A DNA stretch of 64,000 nucleotides from Sorex araneus. Taxonomy: Eukaryota; Chordata; Mammalia; Eulipotyphla; Soricidae. This document shows, piece after piece, positions 33,695 through 43,976 of this stretch. The stretch is from positions 19,042,770 to 19,106,769 of the forward strand of contig NC_073303.1 of assembly GCF_027595985.1 (NCBI RefSeq). Reading direction: 5' to 3'. Under the pieces are notes generated by a model that saw only the letters and a program-made list of their open reading frames with translations, was not told where the DNA came from and ran no database searches. Every line of letters starts with the position of its first letter. The stretch's first letter is position 1. Position numbers and translations under genes: made by a program.

Positions 33695-34085
33695 CTTTCT
33701 TTCTCTCTTTCTTTCTCTCTCTCTTTCTCTCTCTCTTTCTTTCTTTCTTTTTCACTTTCTCTCTTTCTCTCTTCCTTTCTTCCTTTCTTTTTCTTTCTTT
33801 CTTTCTTCCATTCTCTCCCTCTTTCTTTCCTTCTTCCTTGCTTTCTTCCTTCTTTTTTTCTTTCTTTTTCTCTCTCACTCTTCTTTCTTTCTTCCTTTCT
33901 TTCTTCCTTTTTTCTTTCTTTTCTCTCTTACTCTTCCTTCTTTCTTTCCTTCCTTTCTTTATATTTATTTCTTTTCTCCTTCCTTCTGTCCTTCTTTCCC
34001 TCCTTTCTCTTTCTTTTTATTTCTTTCTTTATATTTCTTTCTTCCTTTCTCTCTGTCTGTGTCTGTCTGTTTGTCTGTCTGTCTG

Positions 34086-34135
<50 letters not shown>
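33695..34135. repeat. Compound CTTT-rich, CTGT and CTAT array
   Basis: About 350 bp of imperfect cttt/ccttt/ctct units, then (CTGT)n at about 34052-34087, then (CTAT)n at about 34087-34135. Overlapping open frames are Ser/Leu/Phe repeat translations. Confidence 0.97.
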
Positions 34136-35128
34136 CCTTTTTCTCTGCAACTGGAACAACAAGTCCTTCTTAAATTCTGATGAATGAAAGAGTTCCCTAT
34201 TCTTGGCCCTGCTTCTATGATAAGGTTATGTGTGTCTCAGGCAAAAGAATTGTGCAAACTTTCAGCTCCTGTATTTGTTAGTGCCAAAAGCACAACTGAG
34301 AATAGGATGACAGAACAGATCGTACCTCTGATCCTAGCCTCTGAGATGCACAATAAATGTTGCTAAATGAAAGAATGACATCAGAGGTCAGAAGTCAAAA
34401 TCACAGTTTCTGTATTCCAGTACATCGAAATACTGTTAGTGAGATAAGACTGCCATACAAATAATGAGAAACATAGATAAGTCTTCTGATATCCTTCATA
34501 GCTAATTAATAATTATTATCTATCCACATAATGAGACCTGAAGTAATTGAAGAAAGTGGTATGGAAGAGATGATACTTTACCACAACACGAGTAACACCT
34601 GGTGGGAGAGGGTCATTTTTAGGATGAAAATCAATACCACAGGTGAAGAACATAGCAACAGCACTATAATGGAGAACATTGATGGGAATTCACAGGAGAA
34701 TCACAAGGAAGCAAAGAAATGGTGAGAATGGTAAGGAATCAAGTCAGAGGAATCCAATGGAGTCAAACCTTGGGAGGCTTTTAGAGAACATTTCAGAAAA
34801 ATTGAAACCACTGAGGTTTGTGAAATGTGGAAATTATAGAACTGAATTTAGATACACAAACCTTTGGAGAAGGGGAGGAGTAGAAGGTTGACTCCTACCT
34901 ATGTCTCCAGTACCTTCCACACTAATTACCTAATGTATTTATTATCTAGTATAAATAATTGTCTCCACACTCTACACATTGTGTTATTTCCCACTTACAT
35001 ACATACACATACACACAAATTCCCCCACTTTCCTTTTCTACTTTTCTTTTAAGATTCTTCCCATTAAGCCATCTCTTAATTTAGTAAATAGATTTTTTTT
35101 AATAGTACTGGGCATAAAATACTCTATT
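34136..35128. other. Low-copy noncoding DNA
   Basis: Nothing recognised. A short tacacatacacac tract lies near 35000. Confidence 0.45.
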
Positions 35129-35558
35129 AAGAGTGGGGATATACAAAACCAAGAGGCCGCTAAGTGTGGTCACTCGACCTCATACCTCTTCATACTCAGC
35201 AATGGAAAACAAATTATCTAATGCTTCCTTTTCAGCAGGTCTGACTTTAGGGGAGAGACTCTCCAAACAATAATAGTGAGTTTTGTTGAAATATTGTATG
35301 CAATCAAAGTGAAAGTAAAGTGAAATTTATTAGTTACACAGGCGGGGAGGCTAAGGGTGGGGGACTCGGGGCGTGGGGGGGTTAGGGGTGTGGAGGTGCA
35401 GGGTGGAGCTATACTGGGATTCTTGGTGGTGGAATATGTGCACTGGTGAAGGGATGGGTATTTGAGCATTGTATAACTGAGATTTAAACCTGAAAACTTT
35501 GTAACTTTCCACATGGTGACTCAATAAAAAATTTTAAAAAAAAAAGAGTGGGGATATA
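35129..35558 (+). mobile_element. L1-type retroposon 3' end with target-site duplication
   Basis: A 400-bp 5'-truncated insert (35144-35543): G-rich stretch (gggactcggggcgtgggggg), then gggattcttggtggtggaat, cactggtgaagggatgggta, cttgtaac-type end tttgtaactttccacatggt, gactcaataaaaaatttt and poly(A). Exact 15-bp duplication aagagtggggatata at 35129-35143 and 35544-35558. The G-rich stretch is a plausible G-quadruplex region, as in many L1 3' UTRs. Confidence 0.88.
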
Positions 35559-35689
35559 GCATTTAATCAAGCAAAACTCTCCACCATTCTCCCAATATTA
35601 CTTCTACTCTGACTTTCCCTTCCCTTCCTGACACGCCATTACTCATTATTTACTAGCTTCACTTTTCTGATTAGAGTTCAAGGGTTTAT

Positions 35690-36670
35690 TAACATTAAAT
35701 ATTGTCCATTCCCTGATTGAGTTTCTTTGTACAGCATGTATGAGTGTTATCACCTGGCACTTCTGATTTACTTTGTTTTACATGATAACATCTAGCTTTC
35801 TCCAAGTTTCGGCAAAAGGCAAGAGTTCCATTTTTTACACCTAAATATTATTCTTCTGTGCATATGTAGCACAACATTTTTTAATCACTTGTTGTTGGAC
35901 ATTTGGGTTGTTTCCAGGTCTTAGTTATTGTAAATATGCTTCAGTAAACATAGGTGTGCATCTTTTTTTGATTTAATCATTTTGTGTTCATGGGATAGAT
36001 GCCAAGTAGTAGAATTACTGGGTCATAAAATAGTTCCATTTTTAGTTTTTTGAGAAATCTCTATACTAGTTTTCTTAGGAACTGGACCACATGTTATTCC
36101 CACCAACAAAGAATAAGAGTTCTTTTTTCACCACATACCTGCTAGCACTCACTGTTTCTCATCTTTTTGAAATAGGCTATTTTCACTGATGTGAGTAATG
36201 ACTCATCGTTATTTTAATTTGCATTTCATGGATAATCATGATGATTAACAGCTTTTAATGTGCCTGTTGACCATCTGTATGTCTACTTCAAAGAAGTGTC
36301 TGTTCATATCCTTTCCCCATTTTCTGATGGATTGCTTTTTTATTGTTGAGCTTCGTGAGTGCTTTATATGCGTTGGCTATTAACCCTTTACCAGATTATG
36401 ATATGCAAATATTTTCTTCCATTAAGTAGGATTTATTTACTTTTTAACCATTTCTTTAATCTTGACAAACCTGTTCAGTTTTAGGTTTATCCCATTGTTA
36501 ATTTTTGCATTTGTTTTCTTTACCAATGGAGCTGACTCACTGAAGATCTCTCTGGAATTAGTATCATGGAGAGTTCTGTCTGTCTCTCTATGTATTTTAT
36601 GGATTCTGATCTAATGTCAAGGTCAAATACTTTAAGATATGTGCATTATTTCTTCTAGTCTGAAGTTAAA
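35690..36670 (-). mobile_element. Old L1 LINE 3' part, antisense
   Basis: Antisense words of L1 ORF2 end and 3' UTR: 'gggttgtttccaggtcttag', 'gaattactgggtcataaaat', 'attcccaccaacaaagaata', 'aatttgcatttcatggataa', 'catatcctttccccattttc'. The order matches an antisense L1. Confidence 0.86.
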
Positions 36671-36837
36671 TGTGTGATTCAATGAGGCCTAAGGACACAA
36701 GACAGAGTTTTGAATCCTTATATGAAGATAATTAATTACTTACCATTATAGGAACTTACCATAAACTATTGCATGAGTGGCAAACTCTTTTCACTGTACT
36801 TAGGTTGTTGCACTTATTGGGATTTATTTGCTAAAAT

Positions 36838-37013
36838 AGCCTCTCGGAGAGCCCTGTAAGCTACTGAGAGTATCCCATCCGCACGACAGAGCCTGGCAAG
36901 CTACCCGTGGCATATCCGATATGCCAAAAACAGTAATAAGTCTCACAATGGAGACGTTACTGGTGCCCGCTCGAGCAAACTCGATGAACCACAGGACGAC
37001 AGTGCTACCATGC
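36838..37013 (+). mobile_element. SINE-B, head-less
   Basis: Begins exactly at the body start (gcctctcggagagccctgta), continues agagcctggcaagctacccg and cgatatgccaaaaacagtaa, and ends gacgttactggtgcccgctc...caggacgacagtgctacc. No convincing duplication found. Confidence 0.9.
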
Positions 37014-38337
37014 TACATCCTAACCTACTACCCAAACTAACACAGAGCACTTTGGCTGGGATTGTCAGGAAACTCCTCTCTAACAAGGCTGTGCTGGATG
37101 CGAATAGTAAATGAGAAGGAACCAGCCAAGCCAAGAGCAGGAACACTTCTGGCAGTAGGAATAGCAAGACAGAAGGCTCTGAGCCAAGAAAGAACATAGC
37201 ATGTTAGAAGAACAACAAAAAAAGAAACCCATATGGCTAGAGCATAGTAAACAGGGGGAGAGTGGAAATAGATGAGGTTGAAGAAGTAAATAGGCATCAA
37301 ATCTCTCTCCATCATCCTCTCTTACAAAAGTCACCAGCACATTCTCCATGATCCCCACCAACGTGGTTCAGGGACCCATGCTGGAACTCTCATCCTCACC
37401 CAAATATGCATCAGTCATGACGTTTTTAACCTTTGTATTCACCTTCTGATGATTTATGTACTGGTTACATTCTAGATGGGAAGCTTTCTGGGGCGTGGGT
37501 GGGTGGGATCCATTCATCTTTGCCTGCATGCTGAGATGTGTAAGTGCTGCAAAATATCTCTAGTAAAAATAGACAATTAAATGGTGACATTTCAGGTTTC
37601 CCTGTGACAATGGCTGGTGTGACGATAGTTGTGCTTGGCAGCAAACAAGGATTCAAAGACGCAATTCCACAAACACTGCAATTTTTTGCTAGTGCGATTT
37701 GACCTCCTTTCAAGAATTCCTTCCCTCCCCGATTCATCCCTCCTTCAGATTCTTTCTAAGGATGACCCATTTCTAACCAAGATTTCTTCCAGATAACAGG
37801 TTGTTGGGAGCCTTCATTAAAGAGGAAGGTTTCCCCTTCAATGAAAATGACTGGAAACAGCGAAAAGACACAGTTTGAAGGGAAGGCCCCCTGCCAATAC
37901 AATGACCCAGTTAGGAACCAAAACAAAGAACAGACCAATCAGGGGAATATAAGTCTCATCACGCCCCTCCATCTTCTACTCACTGAAGTGGTTTCTATCA
38001 CGTTTTAAACTAGAGGAGCTAATTTAATTTTCTGAAATTGAAAAATCCCAGTCCCTCCCTCAGAAGTTTTTCCGCAGAGAAGTGGAAATGTAATTGTATT
38101 CACTCTAATGAGGTGAGGAGGTCAGACTTGGTGTGTAACTCTCTGAGGCTCCCTCTTTTCCATCATTTCTCACCTTCCTTCCCTCTGCTCTCCCCTGCAC
38201 CTTGCCACTCTCAAAAACTAAAATTTCCCCAGAAAAAACTCTCCACAGGGTTCATTTTAAAGGAGATTGGGTGCTGGAAGACCCAGATGATGGGCAAGAG
38301 GGTAGAATCATATTCTCTTGCTGTTGTTGTTTGATTT
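37014..38337. other. Low-copy noncoding DNA
   Basis: No recognised repeat or gene. The overlapping minus frames around 36.94-37.36 kb have no domain. Confidence 0.5.
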
Positions 38338-38494
38338 TTCAGGGGTCACACCCAGCAATGCACAGGGGTTACTCTAGGCTCATGCACTCAGGAATTACTC
38401 CTGGCAGTGCTCGGAGGACCATAGGGGGTTCTGGGAATCGAACCCAGGTCAGCCGCATGCAAGCCCTACCCGCCATGCTATTGTTCCAGCCCCT
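38338..38494 (-). mobile_element. SINE-A, antisense, first of a tandem pair
   Basis: caggggtcacacccagcaat, ttactctaggctcatgcact, accatagggggttctgggaa, reversed head gctattgttccagcccc. The tail end lacks the usual T run and 'gctttttg'. Confidence 0.93.
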
Positions 38495-38496
38495 GG

Positions 38497-38697
38497 AAAT
38501 CATATTTTTTTTTTTTGCTTTTTGGGTCACACCCAGCAATGCTCAGGGGTTACTCCTGGCTCTGCACTCAGGAATTACTCCTGGCGGTGCTTGGGGGACC
38601 ATATGGGATGCCGGGGATCGAACCTGGGTCGGCCGCGTGCAAGGCAAACAAACGCCCTACCCGCTGTGCTATCGCTCCGGCCCCAGTAAATCATATT
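38497..38697 (-). mobile_element. SINE-A, antisense, second of a tandem pair, target-site duplication
   Basis: Poly(T), tgctttttgggtcacaccca, full body, head ccgctgtgctatcgctccgg. A 4-bp duplication (aaacaaac) sits in the head. Exact 10-bp duplication aaatcatatt at 38497-38506 and 38688-38697. It inserted 2 bp past the previous copy, in the same orientation. Confidence 0.95.
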
Positions 38698-39130
38698 CTT
38701 GAGGGAAGTTTTTTTATTCTTACAATTTCCACTGGATTATCTCCTAATAACAAAGGATAGTGGCTAGTATTTCTTAGAGTCTGGGCTCAGAATTTAAGAT
38801 ATGCAGAAGTTAGCAAGATAGTTTTGATTTGGCTTGTTTTAGAATGTTCGTAAGGTTTCTCTGTCTCATGTTTGTATTTAAATTAAAACCTGTCTACAAA
38901 TCTTTAAATGAAACTTCGGGAACAAACACCATGAATTTTACGCTACATCTTTAAGTACAAATATCTCCCAAGACCACTCATGGCTCTGAGTATATGAGTA
39001 TCCCTAATTCAGGAGGTTGGTTCCAGAACATTCAACCTTGCATATTCCAAATGTGCATCTGAAGTGGATGAGCCTACCTGGCATACTTTCCAGGAGTCAC
39101 TGGGAGAGCAAACTCCTAACCACACAAGCT
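38698..39130. other. Low-copy noncoding DNA
   Basis: Nothing recognised. Confidence 0.45.
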
Positions 39131-39136
39131 TGGCTT

Positions 39137-39445
39137 ACTCCCTCCCTCCCTCCATCCCTCCCTCTCTCCCTCCTTCCCTCCTTTCCTTCCTTCCTCCCTT
39201 CCTTCCTTCCTTCCTTCCTTCCTCCTTCCTTCCTCCCTCCTTCCTTCCCTCCTCCCTCCCTCCCTCCCTCCCTCCCTCCCTCCTTCCTTCCTCCCTCCCT
39301 CCCTCCCTCCCTCCTCCCTCCTTCCTTCCTTCCTTCCTTCCTTCCTTCCTTCCTTCCTTCCTTCCTTCCTTCCTTCCTTCCTTCCTTCCTTCCTTCCTTC
39401 CTTCTTTCCTTCCTTCCTTCCTTCCTTCCTTCCTTCCTTCCTTTT
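39137..39445. repeat. (CCCT)n/(CCTT)n polypyrimidine array
   Basis: Blocks of ccct and cctt units. 39155-39445 contains no purine on the plus strand (291 nt). The cctt block from about 39330 to 39443 is nearly pure. The Gly/Arg/Lys/Glu and Ser/Phe/Leu/Pro frames are artefacts. Confidence 0.98.
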
Positions 39446-39500
39446 GCATTGTCATGTATGTAAGGCAAATGTTTTACTGCTGGGTTACATCCCAGCCCCT
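39446..39500 (-). mobile_element. SINE head remnant abutting the CCTT array
   Basis: gtatgtaaggcaaatgtttt and actgctgggttacatcccagcccc are an antisense tRNA-like head. The rest of the SINE is replaced by the microsatellite. Confidence 0.5.
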
Positions 39501-40379
39501 CAACTGATCATTTTTAGAAGTTTGTAGGGAAAAATAAAGGAAATGGTAGAGGACAGGAGTTTCACAGTAGACTACTATTAACAGCCAGTGGGAGTTAGGC
39601 AACAGTCATTACACGGACATTCTGATTTCTTTCTTTCAGATCCACAAGAGATGAGAGTAGAACATTTGGCACACAGACAGAGATTAGTAGTCGTAACTCT
39701 TGGCTTAGTGGGTGTCCCTCCTTTCCTCTATCTTAGAGCCTTTTGACTGACCCTCCGCACTTCCGGATGGGATGTAACTAGCTCCTTTTGTTTTGTTGCT
39801 GTTGTTATTGTTTTGCTATACTAATGATAAATCTGAGGGCCTCACACGTGGAAGGCAAGTACTCTAGAACTTAGTAAGAAGAGCTAGTTTTATGACTCGT
39901 TATTCCTACTTCACCTGAAATTTCTAATTATGAGTTATCACAAAGTAACTGTGACTTTCATTTTATTTTTTCTCACTATACATGAGTCTGTTTATTGTTC
40001 CAGCAAGTTGTCATCTTCATGACAAAGAATACGACTCAACAAATTGGTGCTGACTTACCAGTACTTTAAGGAAACAAAAACCTTATGTCAGTGTTGGACT
40101 GCACACTATAGATAAGTACTTTGTAATTTTCTTTTGTTTTGATTTCCTTTCAGTATTTTTCACGGAATATTGGCAACCTGTTGATAGTCCCTTTGTGGTT
40201 CAATGGCTTTTTTTTTCTAGAAGATAGCATGCAAGGTTTTCTCTGTGTCCCTCTGATGACAGATGCTGAACATAATGCTCCTGTCCAAGAAAGACATCTA
40301 AGTTTCTCCTCCCACCTGCCACCCAAAAGTAGATCATTCCTATGTAATATTTATAAGCCCAAATGGCATAAAACAAAAA
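39501..40379. other. Low-copy noncoding DNA
   Basis: A very worn antisense SINE is possible at 39790-39870 (gggcctcacacgtggaaggc). Otherwise nothing recognised. Confidence 0.4.
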
Positions 40380-40720
40380 AGCACATTTTACAATAGTTAA
40401 AATGTGAAAGCAACTGAAGTGCCCATCAGTAGATGACCAGATATAAAAGATGCAGTACATTTATTTATACAATGGACTCTGACTCAACGATGTTTAAAAG
40501 ATAAAATTTTCCTTTTGCAACTAAGTGGAACTCGGGGAAATTATGTGTAACAAAGTAATTCCGAAGAGAAAAGACAAATATTGGATGATGTGCATTATTA
40601 GAATATGAAATAGACAAAAGAAAAACACAAACTAGTGGACACTGATAAGAACTAAGGTTACCCCAGGATAAAGGAATGAGTCGGGGGTGGGGTGAACAAG
40701 GTTGGGAATGCGGAAAAATA
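40380..40720 (+). mobile_element. Old L1 3' fragment
   Basis: 'ttttacaatagttaaaatgt', 'tgcccatcagtagatgacca', 'tacaatggactctgactcaa' and 'acttagtggacactg'-like follow the late L1 order. Highly diverged. Confidence 0.58.
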
Positions 40721-40781
40721 AAATAAAATAAAAATGAATAGGCAATTACCACTAATTTTTGTGGAAATAATGTTAGTATTC

Positions 40782-40860
40782 CAGACACGCTGGAGCGGTA
40801 GCGCAGCGGGTAGGGTGTTCCGTGAGCAACAGGATGACAGTGATACAGTGATGCAGACAC
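40782..40860 (+). mobile_element. Miniature SINE-B: head fused directly to RTE tail
   Basis: The head gctggagcggtagcgcagcg-ggtagggtgttc is joined at about 40820 to the tail cgtgagcaacaggatgacag-tgatacagtgatg. The whole body and the B box are missing, leaving about 65 bp. Duplication cagacac at 40782-40788 and 40854-40860. Either a deletion in the RNA/cDNA or a template jump during insertion. Confidence 0.88.
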
Positions 40861-41935
40861 AAAAGATAAGCTACCAAATAACATCCTAAACCACAGAAAA
40901 CCTACTAGAGTATATGGTGAAAGCAGGAATGCAGTGATAGGACACTGCATGGATGGAGTGTCTCCTGTGGAGGGAACTCCGCTGTACCCTCTGTCCACTC
41001 TTTCAGGGACCCCGACCTGAGAACAATTGCCACAAACTGCTGCTTAGCAATTCTTTGTCCTCTTTAGATTTCTTGAAATCCCTGGACTTTAAAAACCTGT
41101 ACTAACTTGAGTCTTTTGTAGAAGCAAAGTGGCATAACACGAAGTTTTGAAAAGTGGGAGTAACCTGTGCTTCGATGTTCATAAAACTTGCTTTTCATTT
41201 CTCAGTACAATCACATCAATTTCATCATGTGTGTCACCCGTCAACAATTCTCTACTTTGTATTCATCTTATTTATGAGAGGAACAAAACTCTTAGAGGTT
41301 ATATACCTTAGTGAGCCAAAGCAGACAATTTGTGCCGTATATAATCTACTAGAAAAGTTTCCAAAATGCCTGACAGAACTCTCCTTTTACAACATTTGCT
41401 TTTAGAATTTCTTAACAATGGTATCCATTTTTGAGTCATATTTATGTCTTTGTAGCAGAAGGTAGCGAAGCTAACCACACTGTACTGGTGTAATACATTT
41501 TTTTTATAAATGCAAGAATAAAAATAAGTCAGTACAGGAAAACATTAGCATTGTTACATTGTCACAAAGCGACAGAAACATCACAGAGATAGCATTGTGA
41601 GAAGGTTATTACTGTGTTTTTAATCTCAAAGGTTGAAAATGCTTCCCAAAACATTGTCTGAAAATTAACCTTTTATAATTTACACTTAATGAATACAACA
41701 ATTTAAAAAAATCACATTTTAGCCTATATTGTCATGAATGAAATTGTTGTCATGATTGCAACATTTCCCATGCAAACATGACCCAAGTCAAGATCAACCA
41801 CTATTAAAGTGTTCTCAATCTGTCTTTCACTAGAACTATGGCTGTTGTTGTTTTTTATATGACCTATGTGCATGTTCATAGAAAGCAAGAGCCTCGAAGA
41901 AGATTGGGAATGGGTTCCTCAATACACTAGGACAA
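40861..41935. other. Low-copy noncoding DNA
   Basis: AT-rich, nothing recognised. Confidence 0.5.
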
Positions 41936-42387
<452 letters not shown>

Positions 42388-42480
42388 CATTTGCCTTGCA
42401 GCAACTGATCATGGTTTAATTCCCAGTACTACACTATCATCCCAAAGTGTGGGCAGATGTGAACCCCTCCCCCCCAAAAA
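42388..42480 (+). mobile_element. SINE remnant abutting the GAAA array
   Basis: catttgccttgcagcaactg, B-box-like tggtttaattcccag, then cccaaagtgtgggcagatgtg and an A-rich end. The head start is replaced by the purine array. Confidence 0.55.
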
Positions 42481-42552
42481 AAGAGATTTTCTTCCAAACA
42501 CATCTCCCATGATATTTTAGTGGATTCTTCTGAAAAACTACATGGGGAAGGG

Positions 42553-42685
42553 GGAGGGGGGTCACACCCAGCGATGCTCAGAGGTTACTCCTGGCTCTGC
42601 ACTCAGAAATTAATCCTGGCTCAGGGATTGTATAGGATGCCAGGGATGGAACTGAGTTGGCCACATGCTATCGCTCCAACCCCTA
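42553..42685 (-). mobile_element. SINE-A, antisense, internally deleted
   Basis: ggggtcacacccagcgatgc, ttactcctggctctgcactc, ttgtataggatgccagggat, head end ccacatgctatcgctccaac. The segment between the B box and the head is shortened. Confidence 0.86.
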
Positions 42686-43408
42686 AAAGCCTACTTCTTT
42701 CTTAAAAGAGCTCATTAGTACCAGGAAGGAGGCCAGAGGGATCATCAGGGAGCCTCTGGAAACTTCTTTTTCCTAATGGTGGTCTTTGATCGCCATTTGA
42801 CAATTAATGAAAGATTCTGGAAGGGAAAAAAAATGAATATTTTTGGAATATTTTCTTTCTAGGCACTGTACCAGACTATCAAGTTAGTACACAAGACAAT
42901 CGAATCCAAGATTCTCAATTTATCCTGGTAGAAATTTAGGTCCAGAGAACTGAAAGAACCTGCCTAAGGTATACTGCATAACTATTATATTAGCATAAAT
43001 AATAGGCTTATAATTCAAACTCCAATCACTTTAGTCCCAAAGTTTATTTTCTGGAAAGAGGGGTAACTCTATCAAAGGGGTCAATAATTGAATGGACATG
43101 GAAGTGAGAGTTTTGTGGAGACCATTTGCAGATATGTTGAACTAATAATATCACATACCTATAACCTACATAAAGTTATAAACCAATGTTACTTTATTTT
43201 AAAGTTTGGGGGGGTTTTTTTGCCACAATTAGTTTTGTCTATAGGACACTACTAGAATGGTTATCAGAGGTGAAAAATGAAAGAACTCAGGAGGAAAAGA
43301 CATGCACAGGTTCATCTCCAAGTACCCTCATATAATCCTCCCGATCTGAATATTGTTAGTTGGTGAAACTGTGAGGAATCTTTACTGTTGATTATAGGTG
43401 TAGGTAGT
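42686..43408. other. Low-copy DNA with possible MIR traces
   Basis: 'aggcactgtaccagactatc' and 'agagaactgaaagaacctgc' (42850-42970) resemble worn MIR. No gene. Confidence 0.4.
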
Positions 43409-43976
43409 ACACCTATATAATCACTTGTATCACTTGTCATCCCGTTGCTCATCTATTTGCTCAAGCGGGCACCAGTAATGTCTCCATTTGTCCCTGTCAT
43501 GTGCTAGTATAGCCCGATGGTGTCACCTTGCTCCAGGAATAGGAAGAGCATCAACCCATTCATTCAGGGTCTTGACGAAGAAGTCTGACCATCTCATAGG
43601 TGGGTGGCCATGCATTCTTTTGAGGTCCCGTGGAATCCAGTCAGTAACAGCTATAGTCCAGTGGTCTCCAAATTGTATTATGTGTTGGGCCCACCTGATT
43701 TTTGACACCTTGGCAAACAAGACAGCGTCCCTGATTCTGGATCATTGACGGAGGTTGGAACTCTGGATTCCTTCTCTCACTTGAGTGAAACGTGATACTC
43801 CAAGCATAGCTCTTTAGATTCCTTGTTGGGAGACCCAAATTGCGTTCTTATCCTGTTTTCATAGGGCCCAGGTCTCTGAGGCGTATGTTAGTGCAGAAAG
43901 AACAGCGGAGTCAAAAAGATGTGCCTGGAGCCAGAAATTCTTCGTCCTCTCAACAACTTCTTCAACGACACCTATA
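43409..43976 (-). mobile_element. RTE-clade LINE, 5'-truncated, with target-site duplication
   Basis: A 550-bp insert (43418-43967) on the minus strand encodes the C-terminal part of an RTE reverse-transcriptase ORF. From N to C: ALTYASETWAL (near 43859-43890), KIRWAQHIIQF, AVTDWIPRDLKRMHGHPPMR, WSDFFVKTLNE. After a frameshift comes WRHYWCPLEQIDEQRDDK, then the stop at 43430-43432. The end is a short (acaagtgat)2 tail without poly(A). The 9-bp repeat acacctata at 43409-43417 and 43968-43976 brackets it. The motifs differ from BovB as I recall it. No intact ORF: a dead copy, but its 3' end is the one carried by SINE-B. Confidence 0.9.

Noticed and set aside
33309-34180. Frames of 170-206 codons over 33.3-34.2 kb
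   Set aside because: Part SINE-B, part CT-rich array. No conserved protein sequence.
39017-39507. Frames of 106-148 codons over the CCTT array
   Set aside because: Simple-repeat translation on both strands.
43523-43720. Intact reverse-transcriptase gene
   Set aside because: Only the C-terminal part is present, the copy is 5'-truncated and a frameshift separates the WSDFF part from the final codons.
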